This document shows positions 35,289-45,632 of a stretch of 64,000 bases of DNA, piece after piece. The first letter of the stretch is position 1; the number at the start of each line of letters is the position of its first letter. Source of the DNA: Brevundimonas sp. ASV9. Lineage in GTDB: Bacteria; Pseudomonadota; Alphaproteobacteria; Caulobacterales; Caulobacteraceae. The stretch is taken from assembly GCF_016429195.1 (NCBI RefSeq), contig NZ_JAELUF010000007.1:1-64000 (forward strand). Reading direction: 5' to 3'. The translations under genes and the position numbers were made by a program. The notes below the pieces were generated by a model. It searched no databases. It saw nothing but the letters and a program-made list of their open reading frames with translations, and was not told the DNA's origin.

Positions 35289-35990
35289 TCAGGCAGGCCC
35301 CGACGGCTCACGCTGGATCGGGGCCTGTCGCATTGCGGCGTCAGACACGAACGGATTGGTCCGTCGCTCTTCACCAAAGGTGGAGATCGGCCCGTGGCCC
35401 GGCACAAAGGTGACGTCGTCGCCCAGCGGCCAAAGCTTTTCGATCACGGAGCGGATCAGTGCGGGCGGATCGCTCATCGGGAAGTCGGTGCGACCGACCG
35501 AACCCTTGAACAGAACGTCGCCGACCTGAGCGAATCGCGCCGCGCGATTGAAGAAGATGACGTGCCCGGGCGTATGGCCGGGGCAGTGACGCACCTCCCA
35601 GATCGTTTCCCCCAACGATACCGTGTCGCCATCCTCCAGCCAGCGGTCGGGCGTGAAGGGGCGGGCGTCGGGCAGGCCGTACATCCGGCCGCTCTCCACG
35701 ATTCGGTCGATCCAGAACTGGTCGGCCTTCTGAGGGCCGGTGATCTGGGCGCCGGTCTTCTCCTGCATTTCGGCCGCGCCGCCCGCGTGATCCAGATGGC
35801 CGTGGGTGATCCAGATCTGATCCAGCGTCAGGCCGCGTCGCGCAACCTCGCCCAGGACCGCATCGATTGAACCGCCGGGATCGATCACGGCGGCCTTGTT
35901 GGTGGCGGTGCACCAGACGGTCGTGCAGTTCTGTTGAAGCGGGGTGACGGGCGTGACGAAGACGCCGATGGGGGAGGCGGGTTGGCTCAT
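35289..35990 (-). CDS. MBL-fold metallo-hydrolase, glyoxalase II-like
   Basis: 233 residues from the ATG at 35990. The metallo-beta-lactamase motif is THGHLDHAGG, followed by CPGHTPGHVIFF, a later metal Asp in QVGDVLFKGSVGRTDFP and VPGHGP with the last His. This short YcbL-like group hydrolyses thioesters such as S-lactoylglutathione; substrate here is inferred. It is convergent with the DUF883-like gene, and divergent from tig. Confidence 0.9.
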   Translation of the reverse strand: MSQPASPIGVFVTPVTPLQQNCTTVWCTATNKAAVIDPGGSIDAVLGEVARRGLTLDQIWITHGHLDHAGGAAEMQEKTGAQITGPQKADQFWIDRIVESGRMYGLPDARPFTPDRWLEDGDTVSLGETIWEVRHCPGHTPGHVIFFNRAARFAQVGDVLFKGSVGRTDFPMSDPPALIRSVIEKLWPLGDDVTFVPGHGPISTFGEERRTNPFVSDAAMRQAPIQREPSGPA

Positions 35991-36046
35991 TTGGTCAACA
36001 TAGCCACGCAAAGGCCGCGAAACCACCGGCTCTGACTACGCCCGCG

Positions 36047-36075
36047 TTGACCTTTCGGGCCCTTCTCGACATAAG
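36047..36075 (+). promoter_or_regulatory. Sigma-70-type promoter of tig
   Basis: TTGACC (36047-36052), 17-base spacer, CATAAG (36070-36075); five of six and four of six matches. It lies 107 bases upstream of the tig ATG, leaving a leader of about 100 bases without obvious structure. Confidence 0.5.
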
Positions 36076-36181
36076 GGCGGGCTTCGAGGCGCCGCTCCAC
36101 ACGGGGCGGCCTTCTTGCTTTATCCATTCCGCGCCGGCCGTCTCGATGGCTCATGCGCCCCAGAGCGTCAGAATCCCGACC

Positions 36182-37525
36182 ATGCAAGTCGTCGAAAAGT
36201 CGAACGAAGGCCTCAGCCGCGTGATCGCGGTCACCATTCCCGTCGCGGAGCTGAATGAAAAGCTCGAAGCCCGCGTCAAGGAAGTCGCCCCGCAGGTGAA
36301 GCTGAAGGGCTTCCGTCCGGGCAAGGTGCCGGTCGCCCACGTCAAGAAGACCTTCGGCCGTGAGTTCATGGGCGAGATCATCAACGCCGAGCTGAACGAA
36401 ACCAGCCAGAAGGCGCTCGACGAGGCCAAGATCCGTCCCGCCGCGCCGGCCGAGATGAAGCTGACCTCGGACATGGACAAGGTCATCGCCGGTCAGGAAG
36501 ACCTGGCCTATGAAATGTCGCTGGAAATCATGCCGGACTTCGAGCCGGTCGATCCCAAGACCCTGAAGCTGGAGCGCCCGACCTATGAAGCGTCTGACGC
36601 CGATCTGGACGAGGCCCTGACGGAACTGGCCGGTCAGGCCAAGACCTACGAAGACAAGAAGGGCAAGACCGTCAAGGCCGCCGAGGGCGACCAGCTGACG
36701 ATCGACTTCCTGGGCAAGCTGGACGGCGAGCCCTTCGAAGGCGGCGCCGCCGAGGACGCGGACCTGGTGATCGGCTCGGGCCGCTTCATCCCCGGTTTCG
36801 AAGAGCAACTGACGGGCGCCAAGGTCGGCGAAGAGAAGACCATCGAGGTCACCTTCCCCGAGAACTATCAAGCCGCCCATCTGGCCGGCAAGAAGGCCAC
36901 CTTCGACATCAAGGTGAAGGCCATCAAGGCGGAAGCCGAATCCAAGATCGACGACGATTTCGCCACCCGCATCGGTCTGGAGTCGCTGGACAAGCTGAAG
37001 GAACTGCTGAAGTCCAACCTGGACCAGCAGTACGCCGGCGCGGCCCGTTTCAAGCTGAAGCGCGCCCTGCTGGACCAGCTGGACGAGGCTCACGACTTCC
37101 CGCTGCCGCCGAAGATGGTGGACGCCGAGTTCGACGGCATCTGGCAGCAGGTCGAGGCCGACAAGACCGCTGGTCGTCTGCCGGAAGAAGACGCCGCCAA
37201 GTCGGATGAAGATCTGAAGGCTGAATACCGCAAGATCGCCGAACGCCGCGTTCGTCTGGGCCTGGTGCTGGCCGAAATCGGTCGCGCCAACAACGTCCAG
37301 GTCACCGACCAGGAACTGAACGCCGCCATCCTGCAGGAAGCCCGCAACTATCCGGGCCAGGAACAGGCCGTCCTGAACTTCTACCGCCAGAACCCCAACG
37401 CCGCCGCCCAGATGCGCGCGCCGATCTACGAAGAGAAGGTCGTCGACCTGATCGTGGGTGTCGCCGACGTGACCGACAAGCCGATCACGAAGGAAGAGCT
37501 GCTGAAGGAAGAAGACGAGGCGTAA
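36182..37525 (+). CDS. tig: Trigger factor
   Basis: 447 residues from the ATG at 36182. The N-terminal ribosome-binding domain carries the signature GFRPGKVP, the FKBP-type peptidyl-prolyl isomerase domain runs at about 160-245 (EGDQLTIDFLGKLDGEPFEGG, FIPGFEEQLTGAKVGEEK), and the long helical C-terminal chaperone arms follow. It docks at the ribosome exit tunnel and shields nascent chains. It is the first gene of the tig-clpP-clpX-lon quality-control cluster, but an intrinsic terminator follows it directly. Confidence 0.97.
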   Translation: MQVVEKSNEGLSRVIAVTIPVAELNEKLEARVKEVAPQVKLKGFRPGKVPVAHVKKTFGREFMGEIINAELNETSQKALDEAKIRPAAPAEMKLTSDMDKVIAGQEDLAYEMSLEIMPDFEPVDPKTLKLERPTYEASDADLDEALTELAGQAKTYEDKKGKTVKAAEGDQLTIDFLGKLDGEPFEGGAAEDADLVIGSGRFIPGFEEQLTGAKVGEEKTIEVTFPENYQAAHLAGKKATFDIKVKAIKAEAESKIDDDFATRIGLESLDKLKELLKSNLDQQYAGAARFKLKRALLDQLDEAHDFPLPPKMVDAEFDGIWQQVEADKTAGRLPEEDAAKSDEDLKAEYRKIAERRVRLGLVLAEIGRANNVQVTDQELNAAILQEARNYPGQEQAVLNFYRQNPNAAAQMRAPIYEEKVVDLIVGVADVTDKPITKEELLKEEDEA

Positions 37526-37580
37526 GTTTCACTTACAGAAGCGTAACTTTTGTTCTGGAAGTTGCGCCACTAGTTTGAAA

Positions 37581-37608
37581 GGGCCCGCTATGCGCGGGCC
37601 CTTTTTTA
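37581..37608 (+). terminator. Rho-independent terminator after tig
   Basis: GGGCCCGC (37581-37588) pairs with GCGGGCCC (37594-37601), loop of 5, followed by a run of T. A classic strong terminator. Confidence 0.92.
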
Positions 37609-37635
37609 TTTTCCGATCGCCGAGAAACGACCGCA

Positions 37636-38556
37636 ATGAGCCTGTTTGCAGCACTGATCTCTCTCGCGGCGACGGCGGCCTTGGCTGGGGCTGAGGCGCG
37701 TCAGGATGCAACGCCGCAACAATCTCCCGTGGCGGAAGTGGGAGATGTGGAGGTCAGGGCGCGGCGTCTTGAACCGCAGGTTCAATCCTTCCTCGACGAA
37801 GTGGCCGCGCCGCCTCAAGGCCGTGGGCTTGCGCGCTGGGACCGATCCATCTGCGTCGGCGTCGCCAACATGAGCGGACGCTATGCCCAGTTCATGATCG
37901 ACAGGATCGCGACCGCGGCGGTGAATGTCGGGCTGGATATCGAAGCGCCTGGATGCCGCCCGGACATCATGATCATCGCGGCCGCGAACGGACGCGAGCT
38001 TGCAACCACATTGGTTAACGACAATCCGAGCGGTTTCCGACCTTCTCGCAGCAATACGGATATGGGGCAGGCTGCGCTTGATCGGTTCAAGAATACGGAT
38101 GCGCCCGTGCGGTGGTGGCACGTCAGTTTGCCGGTGAGCGCAGACACGGGCGATGTCGCGGTCCACATTGACGGTGAAGAGCCGCCAGTCATCGCGGTTC
38201 GATCTGCGTCGCGTCTTCGATCCAATATTCGAGATGATCTGGCTCGCGTCATGATCATCGTGGATGTGAGCAAGACTGGGCAAATCAACTTCGGCGCGCT
38301 GAGCGACTATGTGGCGATGGTGGCGTTGGCTCAGGTTCAGGCCGACGCGGACACGCACGACTACGACAGCGTGTTGAACCTGTTTTCTGCAACCGATAAG
38401 CCGACTGGGATGACGCAGTGGGACAGGGACTATTTGGCGTCTCTTTACACCGCCAGTCGCGACAGGGCGCGTCCGTCACAACAGGCCAGAGACATTGTCC
38501 GCGGTATGGTTGGTGAACGCGACACGAGACAACAGGCGCAAGACGATCAGCCGTGA
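37636..38556 (+). CDS. Exported protein of unknown function
   Basis: 306 residues. A signal peptide (1 to about 22, ALAGAEA) is followed by a Gln/Val-rich linker, then VEVRARRLEPQVQSFLDEVAAPPQGRGLARWDRSICVGVANM. The core WDRSICVGV and GLDIEAPGCRPDIMII contains two Cys that could form a disulfide. The C-terminal part includes VSKTGQINFGALSDYVAMVALAQV and TQWDRDYLASLYTA, which resemble the end of periplasmic proteins often seen as DUF-type in Caulobacterales. No catalytic motif is recognised. It sits alone between the tig terminator and clpP. Confidence 0.8.
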   Translation: MSLFAALISLAATAALAGAEARQDATPQQSPVAEVGDVEVRARRLEPQVQSFLDEVAAPPQGRGLARWDRSICVGVANMSGRYAQFMIDRIATAAVNVGLDIEAPGCRPDIMIIAAANGRELATTLVNDNPSGFRPSRSNTDMGQAALDRFKNTDAPVRWWHVSLPVSADTGDVAVHIDGEEPPVIAVRSASRLRSNIRDDLARVMIIVDVSKTGQINFGALSDYVAMVALAQVQADADTHDYDSVLNLFSATDKPTGMTQWDRDYLASLYTASRDRARPSQQARDIVRGMVGERDTRQQAQDDQP

Positions 38557-38652
38557 TCCATCCAGCGCCTTGCATAGGGTGTCATCGAACGCGATATGCA
38601 GCATAACCGGCTGACGACGCTGAATCGTCGCCATTGCATCCGAGAAGGCTAA

Positions 38653-39300
38653 ATGCGCGATCCGATCGAACTGATGAACATGAACCTCGTGCCGATGGTG
38701 GTGGAGCAATCCAGCCGCGGCGAGCGCTCTTTCGACATCTTCTCGCGTCTGCTGCGCGAGCGGATCATCTTCCTGACGGGACCATTTGAGGACGGTATGG
38801 CGTCGCTGATCTGCGCCCAGCTGCTGTTCCTTGAATCGGAGAACCCGAAGAAGGAAATCAGTATGTATATCAACAGCCCCGGCGGTCAGGTGACCTCGGC
38901 GCTGGCGATCTACGATACGATGCAATACATCAAGAGCCCGGTTTCGACTGTGGTCATGGGTATGGCGGCCTCGGCCGGCTCGCTGATCCTGACGGCGGGC
39001 GCCGCTGGCCAACGTATCGCCCTGCCGAATGCGCGAGTCATGGTGCACCAGCCCTCGGGCGGGTTCCGGGGTCAGGCGTCGGACATCGAACTGCATGCCG
39101 CCGACATCCGTTACACCAAGCGTCGTCTGAACGAGATTTACGTCCATCACACCGGCCGGACGTATGAGGAGGTCGAGAAGACGCTGGACCGCGACCACTT
39201 CATGTCGGCCGAGGAAGCCAAGGCCTGGGGCATCGTGGACCACGTCTATGATCGCCGCGAACAGGCCGACGCCGACGGCGTGAAGACGCCCGGCAACTAA
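38653..39300 (+). CDS. clpP: ATP-dependent Clp protease proteolytic subunit
   Basis: 215 residues. The serine protease triad is seen in MGMAASAGS (Ser), VMVHQPSGG (His) and the C-terminal half (Asp, in HHTGRTYEE context DRDHFM). INSPGG is the substrate-binding strand. It forms the double-heptamer chamber that works with ClpX and ClpA; in Caulobacterales ClpXP drives the cell cycle by degrading CtrA. clpX lies downstream, separated by two small genes and a terminator, so they are not one simple operon. Confidence 0.97.
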   Translation: MRDPIELMNMNLVPMVVEQSSRGERSFDIFSRLLRERIIFLTGPFEDGMASLICAQLLFLESENPKKEISMYINSPGGQVTSALAIYDTMQYIKSPVSTVVMGMAASAGSLILTAGAAGQRIALPNARVMVHQPSGGFRGQASDIELHAADIRYTKRRLNEIYVHHTGRTYEEVEKTLDRDHFMSAEEAKAWGIVDHVYDRREQADADGVKTPGN

Positions 39301-39320
39301 GACGGCCGTCGAGAGGAGAA

Positions 39321-39349
39321 AGGGCGCGCCCGTTGCGGCGCGCCCTTTT
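39321..39349 (+). terminator. Rho-independent terminator after clpP
   Basis: AGGGCGCGCC (39321-39330) pairs perfectly with GGCGCGCCCT (39337-39346) with a 6-base loop, then TTTC and a TTTTG run. Confidence 0.88.
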
Positions 39350-39372
39350 CATTTTGTGCTATCGGAACCGTC

Positions 39373-39693
39373 ATGCAGTTCACACGAGATCAAAGCGGCA
39401 CGGTCGATGTCGATGGCGAAAGCTACGTCTGGGAGCTTCGTCGCCAGCCCCAGCCCAAGGGCGGCAACGTCTGGGAGGGCATGGCCGTCTCTCTTCGCCA
39501 CGCGGACTTCAAGCGTGAGGCCATCGTGCAGTTTCCGCCGCCGCTTCGGCCCAACGGCCGGCCGGATGTTGAAAAGCAGCGCGTCAACGTCGACGCTGTC
39601 CGCACCGCCGTCGCCTCGGCGATCGAGGCGGGCTGGGACCCGACGTCACGCGGCAAGGCGATGGTGTTCGACGTGGACGCCGACGGGAACTGA
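39373..39693 (+). CDS. Small conserved-type protein of unknown function
   Basis: 106 residues, no signal or membrane segment. It has a beta-rich start (FTRDQSGTVDVDGESYVWELRRQP), a middle EAIVQFPPPLRPNG, and an alpha-helical VDAVRTAVASAIEAGWDP ending FDVDADGN. The codon pattern and placement between clpP and the HAD gene support a real gene. No family was recognised. It ends 3 bases from the convergent HAD-like gene. Confidence 0.75.
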   Translation: MQFTRDQSGTVDVDGESYVWELRRQPQPKGGNVWEGMAVSLRHADFKREAIVQFPPPLRPNGRPDVEKQRVNVDAVRTAVASAIEAGWDPTSRGKAMVFDVDADGN

Positions 39694-39696
39694 GCC

Positions 39697-40344
39697 TTAA
39701 GGCTTCTGACGGAAGACCCGGAAGCCCGGCTGCTGGGCCATCGCCAGCATTTCGGTATCGCCCGAGGTGTCGCCATAGGCGGCCGTCAGGGTCATGTCTT
39801 CGCCATAGGCCGCCTTCAGCCGCCGCACCTTTTCCTGACCTCGACAATTCGGACCGGCGAAGTCGCCGGTTATCCGGTCATCGGCGTCGAAGACGAACTC
39901 GGTGCCCAGCAGGGCCTCGGCCCCCAGCTTTCGGGCGAATGGCGCGACGGTCGTCGTGGGCGACGCGGTCACGATGACGCGATGCGCGCCGCGTTGGCCC
40001 CAGTCGTTCCACACCTCAAGCGCATCGGGGCGCATGAAGCGGGGCCAGATCTCTTCGGCGAAGGCTGCGGCTTCCGCTTCCAGTGTCTGGCGGCTCACGC
40101 CAAGCAGGAACTCCTTTACGGAGGCCGCCTTGATCCGTCCCCGGTCGCGATCCTTGGCGTAGGCGGCCAGCGCCGGAGCGAGCTTGACCAGTCCCAGCGC
40201 CCAAGCGCCCGGACCAGCGCGCCAGCGCAGGAACTCGGTGAAGCTGTCGCGAATCGTCAGCGTGCCATCGAAATCGAAAGCGACGATGACACGTCCATTT
40301 GCCGTGGACTGGCGTAAATCCTGCACAATACCCATGTCAGACAT
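39697..40344 (-). CDS. HAD-IB family phosphatase
   Basis: 215 residues. Motif I is AFDFDGTLT with the nucleophilic and acid/base Asp, motif II is VTASP, motif III a Lys near GQEKVRRL, and motif IV AYGDTSGDTEML. A helical cap lies between. This SerB-like HAD-IB class includes phosphatases for phosphoserine and lysophospholipid head groups; which substrate is used is unknown. It is convergent with the small gene before it and divergent from clpX. Confidence 0.9.
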   Translation of the reverse strand: MSDMGIVQDLRQSTANGRVIVAFDFDGTLTIRDSFTEFLRWRAGPGAWALGLVKLAPALAAYAKDRDRGRIKAASVKEFLLGVSRQTLEAEAAAFAEEIWPRFMRPDALEVWNDWGQRGAHRVIVTASPTTTVAPFARKLGAEALLGTEFVFDADDRITGDFAGPNCRGQEKVRRLKAAYGEDMTLTAAYGDTSGDTEMLAMAQQPGFRVFRQKP

Positions 40345-40538
40345 TCGCCTTGATCCCCGTCGACACTGATCCGTCCACGCACTGCAACAATCCCTTGCCG
40401 CCTTCGGGGTTGTTCCGGAACGTGTGATGGGTGATTGTCATTTTTTGAAGACCTTCGCATCCAGAGTGCTGGAATCAATGTGAGGGAAGCGCGTTTCGGG
40501 CCATTTCGGTCCGCCCCGCGGGAGTGAGATAAGGGTCT

Positions 40539-41807
40539 ATGACCAAAGCAGCCGGCACCGACGCCAAAAGCACCCTCTACTGCTCGTTCTGCGGAAAGAG
40601 CCAGCACGAGGTCCGCAAGCTCATCGCGGGCCCGACCGTCTTCATCTGCGATGAATGCGTCGAACTGTGCATGGACATCATCCGCGAAGAGCACAAGATC
40701 GGCTTCAAGAAGACGACCGATGGCGTGCCCACGCCCAAGGAAATCCGCGACGTGCTGGACGACTATGTCATCGGCCAGGCGCACGCCAAGAAGGTGCTCT
40801 CGGTCGCCGTCCACAACCACTACAAGCGCCTGAACCACGCGACGAAGAACAACGACGTCGAACTGGCCAAGTCGAACATCATGCTGATCGGGCCGACGGG
40901 TTCGGGCAAGACGCTGCTGGCCCAGACGCTGGCGCGCATCATCGACGTGCCTTTCACCATGGCCGACGCCACGACCCTGACCGAGGCCGGTTATGTGGGC
41001 GAGGATGTCGAGAACATCATCCTGAAGCTGCTTCAGGCGTCAGACTATAATGTCGAGCGGGCCCAGCGCGGCATCGTCTACATCGACGAAATCGACAAGA
41101 TCTCGCGCAAGTCGGACAACCCGTCGATCACGCGCGATGTGTCGGGCGAAGGCGTACAACAGGCCCTGCTGAAGATCATGGAAGGCACGGTCGCCTCCGT
41201 GCCGCCGCAAGGCGGTCGCAAGCATCCGCAGCAAGAGTTCCTGCAGGTCGACACCGCTAACATCCTGTTCATCGTCGGCGGCGCCTTCGCCGGCCTGGAG
41301 AAGGTGATTTCCGCACGTGGCGCGGGCGCCTCGATCGGCTTCGGCGCCAAGGTCAAGGAGATCGACGAACGCCGCACGGGCGATATCCTGAAAGGTGTCG
41401 AGCCTGACGACCTGATGCGGTTCGGTCTGATCCCCGAGTTCATCGGCCGCCTGCCTGTGCTGGCGACGCTGGAAGACCTGGACGAGACGGCGCTGGTCAC
41501 GATTCTGACCGAGCCGAAGAACGCCCTGGTCAAACAGTACAAGCGTCTGTTCGAGATGGAGAATGTCGAACTGACCTTCACCGACGACGCGCTGATCGCC
41601 GTCGCCAAGAAGGCCATCACCCGCAAGACCGGGGCACGCGGCCTGCGCTCGATCCTGGAAGGCATTCTGCTGGAGACCATGTTCGAACTGCCGACCTTCG
41701 AAGGCGTCGAAGAGGTGGTGGTCAACGCCGAGGTCATCGACGGCAAGGCCCAGCCCCTGCTGATCTATTCGGAAGCCTCCAAGAAGAAGGCCGACGGCGC
41801 CGCCTGA
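40539..41807 (+). CDS. clpX: ATP-dependent protease ATP-binding subunit ClpX
   Basis: 422 residues. The N-terminal zinc finger is CSFCGK...CDECVELC (within 15-46). The AAA+ module follows with Walker [12 protein letters not shown], Walker [10 protein letters not shown] and the [24 protein letters not shown] region. The pore loop GYVGEDVE and the IGF-like loop for ClpP docking are present. It unfolds tagged proteins for ClpP, including CtrA in Caulobacterales. It ends with a strong terminator. Confidence 0.97.
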   Translation: MTKAAGTDAKSTLYCSFCGKSQHEVRKLIAGPTVFICDECVELCMDIIREEHKIGFKKTTDGVPTPKEIRDVLDDYVIGQAHAKKVLSVAVHNHYKRLNHATKNNDVELAKSNIMLIGPTGSGKTLLAQTLARIIDVPFTMADATTLTEAGYVGEDVENIILKLLQASDYNVERAQRGIVYIDEIDKISRKSDNPSITRDVSGEGVQQALLKIMEGTVASVPPQGGRKHPQQEFLQVDTANILFIVGGAFAGLEKVISARGAGASIGFGAKVKEIDERRTGDILKGVEPDDLMRFGLIPEFIGRLPVLATLEDLDETALVTILTEPKNALVKQYKRLFEMENVELTFTDDALIAVAKKAITRKTGARGLRSILEGILLETMFELPTFEGVEEVVVNAEVIDGKAQPLLIYSEASKKKADGAA

Positions 41808-41832
41808 ATCGGCGACAGACGCTAACATGACG

Positions 41833-41865
41833 AAGGCCGGAGCGATCTCGCTCCGGCCTTTTTCT
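41833..41865 (+). terminator. Rho-independent terminator after clpX
   Basis: AAGGCCGGAGCG (41833-41844) and CGCTCCGGCCTT (41849-41860), 12 perfect base pairs and a 4-base loop, followed by TTTTCTT. The A tract before it lets it serve the leftward small genes as well. Confidence 0.93.
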
Positions 41866-41878
41866 TGATCTGAGGCGA

Positions 41879-42073
41879 TCAGGCGGGTTCGGCCAACATC
41901 AGGACATGGCCTGGGTGCGCCTCGGCCTCCGCTCTGGCGCATCGGACCGCGCTTTTGGCGTCGGTGAAGACGCCTTCGAACAGGCCGTCGCTTGAGGTGA
42001 TGCGCCAGCGATCTCCGACGGGCTGGATGGTCAGGATTTCGACGGCGGGTGGCGAGGCTAGGGGTGTTATCAT
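41879..42073 (-). CDS. Small protein of unknown function, third gene of coupled trio
   Basis: 64 residues from the ATG at 42073, whose ATGA overlaps the stop of the upstream small gene. The product begins MITPLASPPAVEILTIQPVG and contains DRWRITSSDGLFEGVFTDAKSAVRCARAEAEAHPGHVLMLAE. It resembles DUF2188-type stand-alone domains, in which a W-x-V strand precedes a helix with Ala/Glu. A longer frame upstream overlaps the previous gene and is rejected. Confidence 0.7.
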   Translation of the reverse strand: MITPLASPPAVEILTIQPVGDRWRITSSDGLFEGVFTDAKSAVRCARAEAEAHPGHVLMLAEPA

Positions 42074-42279
42074 TGTGTCAGGCGATGTTGGTCGCGGTTC
42101 AGGCGGTCGGCCTCGGCCTGAAGTCGGGCGGCGAGACGTTCGGCCGAGATGCGATCGGGCAGGGGGCGGGTGCAGGCGTTGTTGACCGCCACGGCCCAAC
42201 CGCTGGCGCGAGGCACGACCCGATAGCGTCGGGGAGGGGCGGCGCGGGTCACGCCGCCCTCGACATGGCCCTGCATCAT
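42070..42279 (-). CDS. Small protein of unknown function, second gene of coupled trio
   Basis: 69 residues from the ATG at 42279, or 42276. The stop of the preceding gene lies in ATGATG, so translation is coupled. The central RRYRVVPRASGWAVAVNNACTRPLPDRISAERLAARLQAEADRL has the same strand-turn-helix order as the third gene's product, suggesting a distant duplication. No family is identified with confidence. Confidence 0.65.
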   Translation of the reverse strand: MMQGHVEGGVTRAAPPRRYRVVPRASGWAVAVNNACTRPLPDRISAERLAARLQAEADRLNRDQHRLTQ

Positions 42280-42404
42280 CGCGCGCGGCCCTTGCGGATC
42301 GGGGCGCCGAACAGGGCGCCGATGAAGGTCATCGCCATCTGAAGGGTTGTCGGCGCCGGGACGGGACGTTTCAGGGTCTCGGCCAGCAGGTGGGAACGGC
42401 TCAT
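42276..42404 (-). CDS. Very small protein, first gene of coupled trio
   Basis: 42 residues from the ATG at 42404, with AAGGAG 6 bases before it. The product, MSRSHLLAETLKRPVPAP followed by TTLQMAMTFIGALFGAPIRKGRAR, has a short hydrophobic segment with basic ends. Too short for domain recognition. The good ribosome site and stop-start overlap with the next ORF support it. It is divergent from lon. Confidence 0.55.
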   Translation of the reverse strand: MSRSHLLAETLKRPVPAPTTLQMAMTFIGALFGAPIRKGRAR

Positions 42405-42546
42405 GGTCATCTCCTTGGAGCCGCAGAAGACGCCCGATCCCCGTAAAGCGGCCATGTCGAAAGCGCCGCCGGGCGTAATGCGGACCTAAAGCGGCGCGAT
42501 CGGAAGGCCTTGTGGCCACGCAGATGTGGGCTGTTCCGCGGTCACG

Positions 42547-42576
42547 CTTGAACCGCGGGTCTTTCAAACCACATAC
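42547..42576 (+). promoter_or_regulatory. Possible heat-shock (RpoH) promoter of lon
   Basis: CTTG at 42547-42550 within CTTGAA, then about 18 bases and CCACAT near 42569, a partial match to the alphaproteobacterial RpoH pattern CTTG-N17/18-CYTATNT. It lies 110 bases upstream of the lon ATG. lon is a classic heat-shock gene, which is the main reason for the suggestion. Confidence 0.3.
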
Positions 42577-42685
42577 TCATCCGAACGCCGTCGGAATCGA
42601 CGGGCCGCCATGCGCCGGTCGGGCCTCTTGCCCGGCGGACCCTGGCGGCGGGCCGGAGATGATCAATGGCCCAGGAGTACGCATC

Positions 42686-45082
<2,397 letters not shown>

Positions 45083-45099
45083 CGCCGAGTTGAATAGCG

Positions 45100-45135
45100 A
45101 ACGCCGCCGGTGATCCCACCGGCGGCGTTTTCGTT
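45100..45135 (+). terminator. Rho-independent terminator after lon
   Basis: AACGCCGCCGGTG pairs with CACCGGCGGCGTT with a 4-base loop, followed by TTCGTTTTT. The tail merges into the HU promoter. Confidence 0.92.
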
Positions 45136-45136
45136 T

Positions 45137-45165
45137 TTGACGCAACCGCCGATCTGTCCTTTAGT
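45137..45165 (+). promoter_or_regulatory. Sigma-70-type promoter of HU gene
   Basis: TTGACG (45137-45142), 17-base spacer, TTTAGT (45160-45165), 22 bases before the ATG. Five of six and four of six matches with ideal spacing. Confidence 0.5.
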
Positions 45166-45187
45166 GATTCGTTCTGGAGGGGGACGG

Positions 45188-45463
45188 ATGACCAAGGCGG
45201 AACTGATCGGCCGGATGGCCAGCGCGGCGAACATCAGCCGCGACCAGGCCAAGACGGCGCTGGAGGCGTTTACCGACGGCGTGACCGAGTCGCTGACGCG
45301 GGGCGCGGATGTGAAGCTGATCGGTTTCGGCAGTTTCGTCGCCGTGGATCGCAAGGCCGGCGTTGCGCGCAATCCGCAGACCGGCGCGGCCGTCGCGCGC
45401 CCGGCCTCGCGCACCGCGCGCTTTCGCCCGGGCGAAGGTTTGAAAAGCGCCTTGAACGGTTGA
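45188..45463 (+). CDS. hup: DNA-binding protein HU
   Basis: 91 residues from the ATG at 45188, after GGAGGGGG. The HU/IHF fold is evident: helical MTKAELIGRMASAANISRDQAKTALEAF, VKLIGFGSFV at the dimer core, and a DNA-contacting arm with RNPQTG. GLKSALNG ends it. It bends and compacts DNA in the nucleoid. The usual K-x-P at the arm end is seen as RPASRTARFRPGEGLK. Confidence 0.94.
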   Translation: MTKAELIGRMASAANISRDQAKTALEAFTDGVTESLTRGADVKLIGFGSFVAVDRKAGVARNPQTGAAVARPASRTARFRPGEGLKSALNG

Positions 45464-45497
45464 GGCGCGACGGGCATAAGCCCGTCTCTGCCCTTGG

Positions 45498-45574
45498 GGG
45501 CGGCTAGCTCAGCTGGTCAGAGCATCTCGTTTACACCGAGAGGGTCGGCGGTTCGAACCCGTCGCCGCCTACCA
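45498..45574 (+). tRNA. tRNA-Val (anticodon TAC)
   Basis: A 77-base cloverleaf starting GGGCGGCTAGCTCAG and ending with encoded CCA. The anticodon arm TCTCG-TTTACAC-CGAGA carries TAC. The T arm is GGCGGTTCGAACCCGTC. The acceptor stem pairs in seven positions, one being G-T. Confidence 0.96.
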
Positions 45575-45580
45575 AACAAA

Positions 45581-45612
45581 AAGGCCGCCGGATCGCTCCG
45601 GCGGCCTTTCGT
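45581..45612. terminator. Terminator between tRNA-Val and autotransporter gene
   Basis: AAGGCCGCCGGA (45581-45592) pairs perfectly with TCCGGCGGCCTT (45597-45608); TTTCGTTTG follows on the plus strand and TTTTTGTTTGG on the minus strand, so it likely serves both the tRNA and the convergent autotransporter. Confidence 0.9.
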
Positions 45613-45632
45613 TTGTCTGGATCGGGCTGTGA

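Noticed and set aside
40405-40422. GTTCCGGAAC palindrome between the HAD gene and clpX as a regulator site
   Set aside because: It is short, has no GTTC-N7-GTTC LexA form, and no second copy or context supports it.
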